This document shows positions 36,561 through 46,240 of a stretch of DNA of 64,000 nt, in pieces. This stretch comes from Saonia sp964398035 (lineage in GTDB: Bacteria > Bacteroidota > Bacteroidia > Flavobacteriales > Flavobacteriaceae). Position 1 is the first letter of the stretch, and each line of letters opens with the position of its first letter. Below the pieces are notes generated by a model. It searched no databases, was not told where the DNA came from, and worked only from the letters and a program-made list of their open reading frames with translations. Location of the stretch: positions 1 through 64,000 of the forward strand of contig CAYNLI010000002.1 in the NCBI GenBank assembly GCA_964398035.1, written 5' to 3'. The position numbers were made by a program, and so were the translations under genes.

Positions 36561-36911
36561 ATGAAAATGATTCTAAGAGTTTTATTAAGTGCCTTGGCTG
36601 TAGTGTTATTATCAAAAATATTACCTGGCATTGGTGTAGACTCCTACACAACAGCTATTATTGTTGCTATAGTTTTAAGCCTTTTAAATTTTTTAGTGAA
36701 ACCCGTTTTAATAATTCTCACTCTTCCCGTTACCATAGTCACTTTTGGGCTTTTCTTATTGATTATAAACGCCATTATTATTCTTTTGGCAGATTATTTT
36801 GTTGATGGGTTTTATGCAAACAGTATATGGTGGGCCTTACTTTTTAGTTTGTTACTATCTTTCTTGCAATCTATTTTATTCTCATTCCTAAAAGAAGACA
36901 AAAAAAAGTAA
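36561..36911 (+). CDS. Small membrane protein of the phage-holin-like family (PF04020 type)
   Basis: The 116-residue protein has about four hydrophobic helices (MKMILRVLLSALAVVLLSKI, AIIVAIVLSLLNFL, PVLIILTLPVTIVTFGLFLLIINAIIILLA in two, and WWALLFSLLLSFLQSILF) and a lysine-rich end. It matches the widespread YvlD/PF04020 family, often named phage holin family, though there is no phage context here. Function is unknown. Confidence 0.82.
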   Translation: MKMILRVLLSALAVVLLSKILPGIGVDSYTTAIIVAIVLSLLNFLVKPVLIILTLPVTIVTFGLFLLIINAIIILLADYFVDGFYANSIWWALLFSLLLSFLQSILFSFLKEDKKK

Positions 36912-36930
36912 GCTATCATTAGCTATCATT
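36911..36930. repeat. Tandem 10-bp repeat
   Basis: AGCTATCATT occurs twice head-to-tail immediately after the small membrane protein gene. Confidence 0.5.
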
Positions 36931-36952
36931 TGACTTACAGTAATTTAAAAAC

Positions 36953-36983
36953 TTGTGCTACTTCGTAAAATGTCCTACTTTTG
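36953..36983 (+). promoter_or_regulatory. Promoter of tig
   Basis: TTG at 36953-36955 and a perfect TAnnTTTG element (TACTTTTG, 36976-36983), separated by 20 bp, lie 33 bp before the tig start. This is the Bacteroidota primary sigma promoter pattern. Confidence 0.6.
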
Positions 36984-37016
36984 CATCCCATTTTAGAAAA
37001 GCAAAACAATAGATAG

Positions 37017-38339
37017 ATGAACATTACCAAAGAGCAGATAGACGAGTTAAATGCAGTTGTAAAAGTCGCCGTAACAAAAGGCGATTATCAGGACAAGGTA
37101 GATACTATTCTTAAAGATTACAGAAAACAAGCCAGCATTCCAGGTTTTAGAAAGGGACAAGTACCTATGAGCCTTATTAAAAAACAATATGGCAAAGCAG
37201 TATTGGTAGACGAGGTAAACAAGCTTTTACAGGACAATCTAAACAAATATCTTACGGAAGAAAAACTAGATGTTCTTGGTAATCCATTGCCAAAACAACA
37301 AGATAATTTTGATTGGGACACAGAAGAATTTGCTTTTGAATTTGAATTGGGATTAGCTCCTAGTTTTGAGGTTCCGTTGAAAACAAAAAAGTCTATTGTA
37401 CACTATACAATTGTTGCAGACAAAAAAATGGTAGATGAGCAAGTGGACCGAATTCAAAAACAATACGGAAAACTAGTAAACAAGAAAGAAGTTGGTAAAA
37501 ACTATGAAGTTATTGGTGTCTTTAAAAATGAAGCAGAAGAGATTGACAACAAAACCACTATAGAACTTGATAAAATTAAAAGTAAAAAAGCAATTGACAG
37601 TCTTTTAGGAAAAAAAGCAGGAGATGTGGTTTCCCTAAAAACAAAAGGACTTTTCAAGGAAGACTATTTACTGTCCAGTGTACTTGGAATTGATAAAGAA
37701 AAAGTAGAAAAATTGAATATTGATGTTGATTTCACAATTGAAGAAATCAACGAAAGAGAGCCAGCAGAACTAAATCAAGAATTATTTGACAAATTATTTG
37801 GCAAGGATACTGTTAAAACCGAAGCTGAGTTAAAAGCTAAAATCAAAGAAGATTCTGAAAAACAATTTGTACAACAATCAGACCAGAAACTTTTAAATGA
37901 CATTACGGAACATTACATTTCTAATGTAAAGTTTGATTTACCTACAGGTTTCCTTAAAAAATGGATTCAAGTGACTGGAGAAAAGCCTTTAACAGAAGAT
38001 GAGGCAAATGAAGAGTACGAGAAATCTGAAAAAGGGTTGCGTTATCAATTAATTGAAGGTAAGATTATCAAAGAGAACAATATTGAAATTCAGTTTGATG
38101 AACTTAAGGAATTTGCCAAAGGATTCATTAAATCCCAAATGGCACAATATGGCCAATTGAACCCAGCAGAAGAGGAGTTGGACAATATCGCTGCAAGAAT
38201 AATGGGCAACCAAGATGAAGTAAAAAGACTATCAGAGCAATTAATGAGTCAAAAATTGCTAAATCTTTATAAAGAAAAGTCAAACTTAAAAAGCAAGGAA
38301 ATCACCTATGAAAACTTTGTGAAAGAAGTATACGGGTAG
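37017..38339 (+). CDS. tig: Trigger factor
   Basis: The 440-residue protein has the N-terminal ribosome-binding domain (ASIPGFRKGQVPMSLIKKQYG holds the GFRxGxxP signature) and the long C-terminal chaperone arms. The middle prolyl isomerase domain looks divergent from the FKBP fold of E. coli. It assists nascent protein folding on the ribosome. Gene order tig-clpP-clpX is a classic conserved arrangement. A terminator follows, with clpP having its own upstream region. Confidence 0.94.
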   Translation: MNITKEQIDELNAVVKVAVTKGDYQDKVDTILKDYRKQASIPGFRKGQVPMSLIKKQYGKAVLVDEVNKLLQDNLNKYLTEEKLDVLGNPLPKQQDNFDWDTEEFAFEFELGLAPSFEVPLKTKKSIVHYTIVADKKMVDEQVDRIQKQYGKLVNKKEVGKNYEVIGVFKNEAEEIDNKTTIELDKIKSKKAIDSLLGKKAGDVVSLKTKGLFKEDYLLSSVLGIDKEKVEKLNIDVDFTIEEINEREPAELNQELFDKLFGKDTVKTEAELKAKIKEDSEKQFVQQSDQKLLNDITEHYISNVKFDLPTGFLKKWIQVTGEKPLTEDEANEEYEKSEKGLRYQLIEGKIIKENNIEIQFDELKEFAKGFIKSQMAQYGQLNPAEEELDNIAARIMGNQDEVKRLSEQLMSQKLLNLYKEKSNLKSKEITYENFVKEVYG

Positions 38340-38370
38340 TTTTGCAAAAATAAAATAAGTATCTTTACGA

Positions 38371-38402
38371 TGCCGAAGATTGTATTTTTCGGCACCTTTT
38401 TT
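38371..38402 (+). terminator. Terminator between tig and clpP
   Basis: Arms TGCCGAA and TTCGGCA with a 10-nt loop are followed by CC and a T-run. The arrangement could also allow partial read-through into clpP. Confidence 0.7.
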
Positions 38403-38427
38403 TTCTTACAAATTTGATTGAAAACTT

Positions 38428-39108
38428 ATGGATTACGGAAAAGAATTCAAAAATTATGCTATAAAACATCAAGGCATAAACAGTATGTACTATGACAATA
38501 TCATTAGTAGTATGTATCCAACAAATATGACGCCCAATATTATAGAAGAAAGGCAGATGAACGTGATTGCAATGGATGTCTTCTCTAGATTAATGATGGA
38601 CCGTATTATTTTTTTAGGAACGGGAATCAATGATCAAGTAGCCAATATTGTCCAAGCACAATTACTTTTCTTAGAAAGTGCAGATGCCGTAAAAGATATT
38701 CAAATATATATTAACTCCCCAGGAGGCAGTGTTTATGCAGGTTTAGGGATTTATGACACCATGCAGTTCATAAAACCAGATGTAGCCACAATTTGTACAG
38801 GTATGGCCGCATCTATGGGAGCAGTATTGCTTTGCGCAGGTGAAAAAGGAAAACGTAGTGCCCTGACCCATTCCAGGGTCATGATTCACCAACCTATGGG
38901 AGGAGCCCAAGGACAAGCAAGCGATATAGAGATTACCGCTAGGGAAATATTGAAGCTCAAAGGTGAATTATATGAAATTATAGCCAACCATTCTGGTCAA
39001 TCCTTAGATAAAGTACACGATGATAGTGACAGGGATTATTGGATGAAGGCAGAAGAGGCTAAAAAATATGGAATGATTGATGAGATTTTGGTAAGGGATA
39101 GAGGTTAA
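38428..39108 (+). CDS. clpP: ATP-dependent Clp protease proteolytic subunit
   Basis: The 226-residue serine protease has INSPGGSVYAG, the catalytic Ser in CTGMAASMGAVLL, and the catalytic His in SRVMIHQPMGG. It forms the tetradecameric chamber that ClpX feeds. It is downstream of tig and upstream of clpX (76 bp gap). Confidence 0.97.
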   Translation: MDYGKEFKNYAIKHQGINSMYYDNIISSMYPTNMTPNIIEERQMNVIAMDVFSRLMMDRIIFLGTGINDQVANIVQAQLLFLESADAVKDIQIYINSPGGSVYAGLGIYDTMQFIKPDVATICTGMAASMGAVLLCAGEKGKRSALTHSRVMIHQPMGGAQGQASDIEITAREILKLKGELYEIIANHSGQSLDKVHDDSDRDYWMKAEEAKKYGMIDEILVRDRG

Positions 39109-39184
39109 ATTCGACCAAATACCCCAATAAAACAAACCAAAACTTAAAATTTTGCGTTATTCATATTAGAAATTATTTGTTGTT

Positions 39185-40420
39185 ATGGCAAAAGAAAATT
39201 TAGAATGTTCTTTTTGTGGAAGAAAAAAACCAGAAACCAATCTCTTGATTGCGGGTCTAGATGCGCATATATGTGATCGGTGTATTGAGCAAGCACATGG
39301 TATAGTTTCGGAAGAATCCAAACAATCCAAAAATGATGATCTCTCATCAGAATTGGTATTAAAAAAGCCCATGGAAATCAAAGGCTTTTTAGACACTTTT
39401 ATTATTGGGCAAGAGCGCACAAAAAAAGTAATGTCCGTTGCTGTTTATAATCACTATAAAAGATTATTGCAACCTAAGACCAAAGAAGACGATATAGAAA
39501 TACAGAAAAGTAACCTTATAATGGTAGGGCAAACTGGTACAGGTAAAACATTAATGGCCAAGACCATTGCCCGCATGCTAAATGTCCCTCTTGCCATGGT
39601 AGACGCCACTGTGTTGACAGAAGCCGGTTATGTTGGAGAAGATGTAGAAAGCATCCTTACACGATTACTACAAGCTGCTGATTATAATCTAGAAAAAGCA
39701 GAACGGGGCATTGTTTTTATTGATGAAATTGATAAAATAGCTCGCAAGAGCGATAATCCATCAATAACCCGTGATGTATCTGGTGAAGGAGTTCAACAAG
39801 GATTATTAAAATTATTGGAAGGAACCGTTGTAAACGTACCGCCAAAAGGTGGCAGAAAACATCCAGACCAAAAATTCATAGAAGTAAACACAGAAAACAT
39901 ATTGTTTATAGCAGGTGGTGCTTTTGATGGCATTGAGCGCATCATCACTAAACGTTTAAACATGCAAGCTGTGGGTTATAGTGCCTCAAAAGCAGATGAT
40001 AATCTAAATACTGCCAATATTTTGCAGTACATCATTCCCAGAGATTTAAAAGAGTTTGGATTAATTCCTGAAATCATTGGAAGGTTGCCCGTTTTGACCC
40101 ACATGAACCCTTTGGACGAAAAGGCTTTAAGAGCAATTCTTACAGAACCAAAAAATGCTATTATCAAACAATATGAAAAATTGTTTGATATGGATAATAT
40201 ATCCTTTAAAATAACAGATCAAGCATTAGATTACATTGTACAAAAAGCTATTGAGTACAAACTAGGTGCAAGAGGTCTTCGCTCATTATGCGAAGCTATT
40301 TTTACAGATGCAATGTTTGAACTGCCAAGTAGTGACGAAACTGAATTTAAGGTAACCAAACCTTATGCTGAAGAGAAATTATCCTATGAAACTATTAAAA
40401 AACTAAAAGCAGTTTCTTAA
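39185..40420 (+). CDS. clpX: ATP-dependent Clp protease ATP-binding subunit ClpX
   Basis: The 411-residue protein has the N-terminal zinc-binding domain (CSFCGRKKPETN ... CDRCIEQ), Walker A GQTGTGKT, Walker B IVFIDEIDKIA, the sensor and pore loops (GYVGEDV), and a C-terminal ClpX domain. The IGF-like loop for ClpP docking should be in this region. It unfolds tagged substrates for ClpP. Its last codons lie inside a terminator hairpin. Confidence 0.97.
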   Translation: MAKENLECSFCGRKKPETNLLIAGLDAHICDRCIEQAHGIVSEESKQSKNDDLSSELVLKKPMEIKGFLDTFIIGQERTKKVMSVAVYNHYKRLLQPKTKEDDIEIQKSNLIMVGQTGTGKTLMAKTIARMLNVPLAMVDATVLTEAGYVGEDVESILTRLLQAADYNLEKAERGIVFIDEIDKIARKSDNPSITRDVSGEGVQQGLLKLLEGTVVNVPPKGGRKHPDQKFIEVNTENILFIAGGAFDGIERIITKRLNMQAVGYSASKADDNLNTANILQYIIPRDLKEFGLIPEIIGRLPVLTHMNPLDEKALRAILTEPKNAIIKQYEKLFDMDNISFKITDQALDYIVQKAIEYKLGARGLRSLCEAIFTDAMFELPSSDETEFKVTKPYAEEKLSYETIKKLKAVS

Positions 40421-40438
40421 GAAACTGCTTTTAGTTTT
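40399..40438. terminator. 40-bp perfect palindrome spanning the clpX stop codon
   Basis: The 20-bp arms 40399-40418 and 40419-40438 are exact reverse complements, with the clpX TAA at the centre. The right side is T-rich (CTTTTAGTTTTAG). It should terminate clpX, and being symmetric may also stop transcription from the convergent hydrolase gene. Confidence 0.75.
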
Positions 40439-40469
40439 AGTATTGAAATTTTATATCCCAAACAACCCC

Positions 40470-41015
40470 TTAATCTTGAAATTGCTTGTGCATTACTTTA
40501 TCCAGTAATCCCTTACATACTTTTTGAATAATTTTTTCATCCGCATATAATTCATGCCCAAAGTTTGGAACAATTTCCATTTTTGCATCAAGTTTTTTTG
40601 ACCATTCAACTGAAGGCATAAACTCATCTTTTTCACCATAAAGCATAGTTGTGACACAATTTGGTTTTTCTGTTTCCATACGTATTCTTGTTGCAGAAAT
40701 AATATACAAAGATTTCATGGGCAGCCCTTTTAGATTTGCTTTCCATGCAATTGTCCCTCCAGTACTAAAAGCCAGATAATGACTTGCCGCACTTTCTTTC
40801 TTTAAAAGATGGGCAACGGCTGTATCTATTCCTCCGTTAACAAACTCTTGGTGAATATTTTCGTCAGAATTAACTGTTAAATCAATATTGGCCAATTGTT
40901 GACAATCATAAAAAACAATATCAAAATACTGTTGTAAGTAACCAAGATATGATGTGATCCATAGGCCTTTTTTAACACCCCACATATCGGATAAAACGAC
41001 TAATCGTTCTGCCAT
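40470..41015 (-). CDS. Small alpha/beta-hydrolase-like protein
   Basis: The 181-residue protein resembles alpha/beta hydrolases, with a YLAFSTGGTIAWKA turn where the nucleophile elbow (G-x-S-x-G) would be, an Asp in YGEKDEFMPS and a His in NFGHELYADE. The elbow reads F-S-T-G-G, so the classic first glycine is absent. The family is not identified; an esterase role is uncertain. It is convergent with clpX. Confidence 0.65.
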   Translation of the reverse strand: MAERLVVLSDMWGVKKGLWITSYLGYLQQYFDIVFYDCQQLANIDLTVNSDENIHQEFVNGGIDTAVAHLLKKESAASHYLAFSTGGTIAWKANLKGLPMKSLYIISATRIRMETEKPNCVTTMLYGEKDEFMPSVEWSKKLDAKMEIVPNFGHELYADEKIIQKVCKGLLDKVMHKQFQD

Positions 41016-41089
41016 AATAGTAATAGTTTAATTAATAAATAGTTATGCTTATTTCCTAAAATTGGATATTAAACGGAGAAATTTCAGAT

Positions 41090-42604
41090 TTATTTGTTCA
41101 TTTGGAGTAATTCCTCTACATAATCCCTTTCATTGGATAATCTTGGAATTTTATGTTGACCACCTAACTTCCCTTTGGATTTTAACCAATCATAGAAAAG
41201 ATTTTCTCTTGCAATATGCACCTCAGGCATTTTTAAAGTCATATTATTATACCGTTTGGCCTCATAATCAGAGTTTAATGATTTTAGGGCATTATCCAAT
41301 AGTTCTGTAAAATAATTAATTTCTGCTGGTTTTTTTCTAAACTCTATAACCCACTCATGGCTGCCCTTTTCTTTTCCTTCCATAAAAATTGGAGCGGCAG
41401 TATAGTCTTTTATTTCTGCTGAAGTTTTTTTACAGACATTTTTTAATGCTTCCTCTGCATTCTCAATAATCAGTTCTTCACCAAAGGCATTTATATGGTG
41501 CTTTGTTCTACCGGTCACCTTAATCCTGTATGGACTTGTTGAAGTAAACCGAACCGTATCTCCAATTTTATAACGCCATAACCCAGCATTGGTAGTAATG
41601 ACCACAGCATAATTTTTACCCACTTTTACTTCCCATAATGGAATTGCAATCTGATTGATCGTGCCATACGTATCCATAGGAATAAATTCATAAAAAATAC
41701 CATAATCCAACATCAATAGTAAATCACTGGAATTATTTCTATCCTGTATGGCAAAAAAACCTTCTGATGCATTATAAATCTCATAATAGTTAAAGCTTTT
41801 TCTTGGCAACAACTTTTTATACTGATCCCTGTAGGGATCAAAACTAACACCACCATGAAAATAAACTTCAAGGTTTTCCCAAACTTGAAAAAGATGGTCT
41901 TTTCCAGTCTTTTCTATTACATTGTTCATAAGCACCAACATCCAAGAAGGAACTCCTGCCAAGCTTGTCACATTCTCTTGAATACTTTCTTCAATGATGG
42001 CTTCCATTTTAGTCTCCCATTCACTCATCAAAGAAACCTTGCTACTTGGGGTGCTACTCATTTCTGCCCAAAAAGGCATATTATCTATCAATATTGCGGA
42101 TAAATCTCCAAAAAAAGTACCGTTATCCTCATACAACTCTTTACTGCCTCCCAACCGCAGGCTTTTACCCGTAAACAATTGTGAATTTTCATTATTATTA
42201 AGGTAGAGACAAAGCAAATCCTTACTGGATTTATAATGGCAATCCTCCAAAGATTCTGTACTCACTGGAATAAATTTACTCTTAGCATTTGTGGTACCAC
42301 TACTTTTGGCAAACCACTTTATAGCTGTGGGCCAAAAGACATTTTGTTCGCCCCTTCTAGTACGTTCGATCATAGGTTCCGTTTCCTCATAAGAAGCTAT
42401 TGGAACTCTATCCGCAAAAGTGTTATAATTGGTGATGGAACCAAAATCATAGGCCTTACCAACCTCTGTGTCCTTGGCAAATTGTATTAATTGATTTAGC
42501 ACTTCCTCCTGCACCTCTTCAGGGTACTTTAAAAAAAGTTCTATTTGGTGATAGCGCTTTTTAAGTAACCACGATGCAATAGAATTGAATAAAGGTATTG
42601 GCAT
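41090..42604 (-). CDS. GH3 auxin-responsive-promoter family protein
   Basis: The 504-residue protein matches the GH3 family of the ANL adenylating superfamily: KWFAKSSGTTNAKSKFIPVS (the ATP-binding, P-loop-like segment), YYEIYNASEGFFAIQD, and GLWRYKIGDTVRFTS, KVTGRTKHHINAFGEEL. Plant members couple hormones to amino acids; bacterial ones probably adenylate a carboxylic acid and transfer it to an unknown acceptor. Monocistronic, divergent from DUF2797. Confidence 0.9.
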   Translation of the reverse strand: MPIPLFNSIASWLLKKRYHQIELFLKYPEEVQEEVLNQLIQFAKDTEVGKAYDFGSITNYNTFADRVPIASYEETEPMIERTRRGEQNVFWPTAIKWFAKSSGTTNAKSKFIPVSTESLEDCHYKSSKDLLCLYLNNNENSQLFTGKSLRLGGSKELYEDNGTFFGDLSAILIDNMPFWAEMSSTPSSKVSLMSEWETKMEAIIEESIQENVTSLAGVPSWMLVLMNNVIEKTGKDHLFQVWENLEVYFHGGVSFDPYRDQYKKLLPRKSFNYYEIYNASEGFFAIQDRNNSSDLLLMLDYGIFYEFIPMDTYGTINQIAIPLWEVKVGKNYAVVITTNAGLWRYKIGDTVRFTSTSPYRIKVTGRTKHHINAFGEELIIENAEEALKNVCKKTSAEIKDYTAAPIFMEGKEKGSHEWVIEFRKKPAEINYFTELLDNALKSLNSDYEAKRYNNMTLKMPEVHIARENLFYDWLKSKGKLGGQHKIPRLSNERDYVEELLQMNK

Positions 42605-42721
42605 TTTAGGTATCTTTATCCTGATTAATTCAGGAAGAATATTAGTTTGTGCTATGACACCAAATTAATCATAAAATAGCTTTAAAACTATAACATAAGT
42701 CATATTTTAATTCGATTACAA

Positions 42722-43516
42722 ATGCAATACGAAGGTGTATTAAAAAAAATGCAAACTGAAATAGGAACACCTATTCAGTATTATTTGATTTTTGAGAACG
42801 ATTTTTTAAACGTGAATCAAATTCTTGGTAAAAAGATAACGCTCACTTTCATAAAGCACCAATGCCTTAATTGTGGACAAAACAAGCCTATTTATAGGCA
42901 AGGATTTTGTAAAAGCTGTTTTTTTGAAACCCCGTTGGCTGGAGATTGGATCATGCGCCCAGAACTGAGTACTGCACATTTGGATAAGGAAGATAGGGAT
43001 TTAGAATATGAAAAAAAGGCACAACTACAGCCCCATATTGTCTATTTGGCAAATTCTAGTAATGTTAAAGTAGGCGTGACTAGGAAAAACCAAGTCCCAA
43101 CACGTTGGATAGACCAAGGGGCACATGAAGCTCTTGAAATTGTGGAAGTTCCTAATAGATATTTGGCCGGTATTACTGAAGTTGCCTTAAAAGCACATGT
43201 AAGTGATAAAACCAATTGGAGGAAAATGTTGACCAATAGCATTGAAGATGTAAATTTGGAAGAATGGAAGCAAAAGCTAAAGTCTTTTATCCCCAATGAA
43301 GCATTAGAATATTTTATTACTGACAATGAAGAAACTCATTTAGAATTCCCTGTATTGCGCTACCCAGAAAAAGTAAAAAGTCTTAACCTAGAAAAAAATC
43401 TGAATTACACAGGGGTGTTAAAAGGTATAAAAGGACAGTATTTTATTTTTGAAGATGATACTGTTTTTAATATCAGGGCTAATGAAGGGCTTTATATCTC
43501 TTTAGAAATTAGTTAA
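42722..43516 (+). CDS. DUF2797 domain protein
   Basis: The 264-residue protein has a zinc-ribbon-like CLNCGQNKPIYRQGFCKSCFF motif near residues 46-66 and conserved segments KVGVTRKNQVPTRWIDQGA and NYTGVLKGIKGQYFIFEDDTVFNIR. It matches DUF2797, function unknown; the GVTRKNQVPTRWIDQGA part resembles a GIY-YIG-like region. Its end overlaps the convergent AsmA-like gene by 8 bp. Confidence 0.85.
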   Translation: MQYEGVLKKMQTEIGTPIQYYLIFENDFLNVNQILGKKITLTFIKHQCLNCGQNKPIYRQGFCKSCFFETPLAGDWIMRPELSTAHLDKEDRDLEYEKKAQLQPHIVYLANSSNVKVGVTRKNQVPTRWIDQGAHEALEIVEVPNRYLAGITEVALKAHVSDKTNWRKMLTNSIEDVNLEEWKQKLKSFIPNEALEYFITDNEETHLEFPVLRYPEKVKSLNLEKNLNYTGVLKGIKGQYFIFEDDTVFNIRANEGLYISLEIS

Positions 43517-46208
43517 CCGTATCCTTTTTCTTTTTTCTACCTAAAAGACCTCCCAAAATACTGGTTGCTGCTTCTTTTACCACATCTTTTTTAGGGGCAA
43601 TAGAATCTTTTTTAGTAACCACACTGTCTTTTTTATCGGTTTTACCTCCCAATAAACTTCCTAAAACTTCTTTTACACTTTCTTTTGCAGATCCTTCATT
43701 TTTAAGAGTATCTTTTTCTGATGAATTTCCAGAAAGAATATCGCCCAACAAACCTTTGGCTTTATCTTTTCCTTGGCCCAACAGTTTCTGTTTCTGGATT
43801 TTCACTAATTGTCCTGTAAGGTTTTTAATCCCTGATTTTAAATCTGTACTTACGTTAGGATTTGTATAATCACCTCCAATAGTAGCAACTACTGGAATAC
43901 TGAGATTCTCTGCTTCCTTCTCATCGATCTTGGAAATTAATTGATTTACTTCTGCACCTAAATATTTGGCAGGCACATCAAAAGTAGCTTTATAGCTTAA
44001 TTTTTTATCAAACGTATGACTGCCAGATATATTGACAGCAATATCCTTGTAGTTAACTGTGAAAGGCTTCACATTTACTTTTCCGTCTTTAAAATCGAGT
44101 ATTGTTTTCAATCCTTTTAAATCCAAACTTTTTAAATCCAAAAAATTTAGATTACTGGCCAGGCTAGAAAACAAAGGAGCTTCATTCGGATTAATGTCCG
44201 TTGCCAATACCTCAGCCAACAATTTTCCAGAAATTGAGTTCATATCAGGAGAAAAATCATCGGTCAGATTCCCTGAAATTTCAATATCAGAATTCATTTT
44301 TCCTTTTAAAACAGCAGCAATTGGTGCCAAGGCATCAAACAGTTCCATTGCCTTAATAGTTTCTCCTATTTTAAAATTGTCCATATTCAACTTCATGGCA
44401 AAAGTGGGAACATCCCCTTTAGTTGACACTTCTCCATTAAACCCTAGCTTACCATCAAACAATGAAGAGGTCATATTTGTCAAAGTTGCCTTTTCATCTT
44501 TTATGCGCAAGTTTCCTGATACATCTTTCAATATTAGATTATCATACAGCACTGTATTTGCAGTTGCATTGATTGTACAATCCAAGAAAGAAGGGATTTT
44601 AATTTTCTCTTCCACAGTTGTTGAGTCTTCATTCTCAGCAACTTCTTCTACCATAAAATCATTTAAAGCAAACTTATTGGACTTTAAATTAAAGTTGCCT
44701 TCTATTTTCTCGTCATTGAATACAAAGCCCAAAAGATTTTTGATGATCCCTGTTACATTAAAATCTGTTTCTCCCGTAACGCCGTTCAATTCATTTAAAG
44801 TAACGGTCTTGGAATTAAAGGTCACCGAAGTAGAATTTAACTGTACCGGATTTGCCAACTCATCTGATTGATACTCAAAATCTTTTAAATCCAATGTGCC
44901 ACTGGTTTTGGTATTCTCATACTGCTCATTTTCAATGGAAGCCATATCAAATGCGGTATTGATATCCATGTTCAACAATCCCTTTAAATCCATTCCTTTT
45001 GGTACTGGGTACGCTTTAGAGATATTGGCCAAGTTCATTTTTCCAACTACATGGGCACTCACCTTGGTATTTCCCATTAAATTTAGAATTTTAGAGGTCA
45101 TATTAAATTTATCCTCATCTATCATAAAGGACAGTTTCTTTATATTTACGTATGTATCGGCAACAATTCCCGTTGAGTTGATGATTTTTGTGTCTATAAA
45201 TACATTGCGAACCTGTTTTGGCAAATCTGGATATTTAAAGGATGCATTGTTTGAATTTATATTGATGTTGAATTTTGGAATATGTTCCTCATCCACAACT
45301 CCCTTAAATTCTCCTGCCACAGTAAAATTTCCTGTAGTTTTTACATCGCTTATATTCTTGGAATATTCCTCTGGAATAACCGCTAAAAAATTTTTAAAAT
45401 CTGAAGATGCGGTTTTAAAGCTCACATCCACTTCTTGATTGTCTTCATTTATTTTTATGAACCCATCAAAAACCAAGGGCAGTTGATTTATTAAAAGCTC
45501 ATTCTTTAAAAAAGAGTACTTACTTTCTTTTAAATCAACACCTATCAAAGCATCTAGCTTTATTTTATTTTTATTGAGGTAATTGGTGCCTCCCATTTCA
45601 AAGGTTACCAAAGCATCGCTTTTTGTATCCAATTCTGATTTCTCTAAAGACAAATCTCCATTTCCATAATGGTTCATTTCAGAAATATCCAATAATAGGT
45701 TCCCAACTAAATCATGATATGTTATCTGGGCATTGGTAATCTCATAAGATTCCATATTTAAATTAAAACCAGTGCTTTCTCCCTCTATAGTATCTGACGC
45801 TGTTTCTTTTTCAATATCATAACTGGCATTCCCGTCCCCATCAATTTTAATGTTCACATGAGCGCCATCAATTTTTAGACTGGTGATTTTAATTGGATCC
45901 TCAACACCTTTAAAAAGCTCGTTGATAGACATACTAAGTTCTATATTCTTGGCAGAAAATAATGTATCTCCTTCAAATGGGGATTTATTCACCAATGAAA
46001 CACCTTTTAAAACCACATTGGCTTTTGGGAAGTTTGAGAACAAACTTAAATCGGCATCAGAAAAATCTAATGTAGCATTAATGTTCTCATTAACTTTGTT
46101 CTTAATGATATCTCCTATCTTACCTTCTAAGAAAAAAGGTAAGGCTACCAAGGTACCAATGATAAGTAACAAGCAGGCTCCAACAATTTTAAGTATTTTT
46201 TTTTTCAT
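43509..46208 (-). CDS. AsmA-like family protein
   Basis: The 899-residue protein has an N-terminal signal anchor (MKKKILKIVGACLLLIIGTLVALPFF), a long beta-rich periplasmic region with an AsmA-like C-terminal part (LNMDNFKIGETIKAMELFDALAPIAAVLKGKMNSDIEISGN broken into strands) and a Lys/Asp-rich low-complexity end. AsmA/TamB-type proteins help lipid transfer or outer-membrane assembly between the membranes. Single gene; downstream neighbour is convergent. Confidence 0.88.
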   Translation of the reverse strand: MKKKILKIVGACLLLIIGTLVALPFFLEGKIGDIIKNKVNENINATLDFSDADLSLFSNFPKANVVLKGVSLVNKSPFEGDTLFSAKNIELSMSINELFKGVEDPIKITSLKIDGAHVNIKIDGDGNASYDIEKETASDTIEGESTGFNLNMESYEITNAQITYHDLVGNLLLDISEMNHYGNGDLSLEKSELDTKSDALVTFEMGGTNYLNKNKIKLDALIGVDLKESKYSFLKNELLINQLPLVFDGFIKINEDNQEVDVSFKTASSDFKNFLAVIPEEYSKNISDVKTTGNFTVAGEFKGVVDEEHIPKFNININSNNASFKYPDLPKQVRNVFIDTKIINSTGIVADTYVNIKKLSFMIDEDKFNMTSKILNLMGNTKVSAHVVGKMNLANISKAYPVPKGMDLKGLLNMDINTAFDMASIENEQYENTKTSGTLDLKDFEYQSDELANPVQLNSTSVTFNSKTVTLNELNGVTGETDFNVTGIIKNLLGFVFNDEKIEGNFNLKSNKFALNDFMVEEVAENEDSTTVEEKIKIPSFLDCTINATANTVLYDNLILKDVSGNLRIKDEKATLTNMTSSLFDGKLGFNGEVSTKGDVPTFAMKLNMDNFKIGETIKAMELFDALAPIAAVLKGKMNSDIEISGNLTDDFSPDMNSISGKLLAEVLATDINPNEAPLFSSLASNLNFLDLKSLDLKGLKTILDFKDGKVNVKPFTVNYKDIAVNISGSHTFDKKLSYKATFDVPAKYLGAEVNQLISKIDEKEAENLSIPVVATIGGDYTNPNVSTDLKSGIKNLTGQLVKIQKQKLLGQGKDKAKGLLGDILSGNSSEKDTLKNEGSAKESVKEVLGSLLGGKTDKKDSVVTKKDSIAPKKDVVKEAATSILGGLLGRKKKKDTVN

Positions 46209-46240
46209 TTCATACAGTTTAGAAACAGAGAAAATCCAAA

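Noticed and set aside
36561..36911. Evidence for prophage from a holin-family gene
   Set aside because: No other phage gene is nearby and this small family is widespread as chromosomal membrane proteins.
44059..44871. 270-codon open frame on the plus strand
   Set aside because: Lies wholly antisense to the AsmA-like gene, which has clear family features; the frame is a low-complexity shadow.
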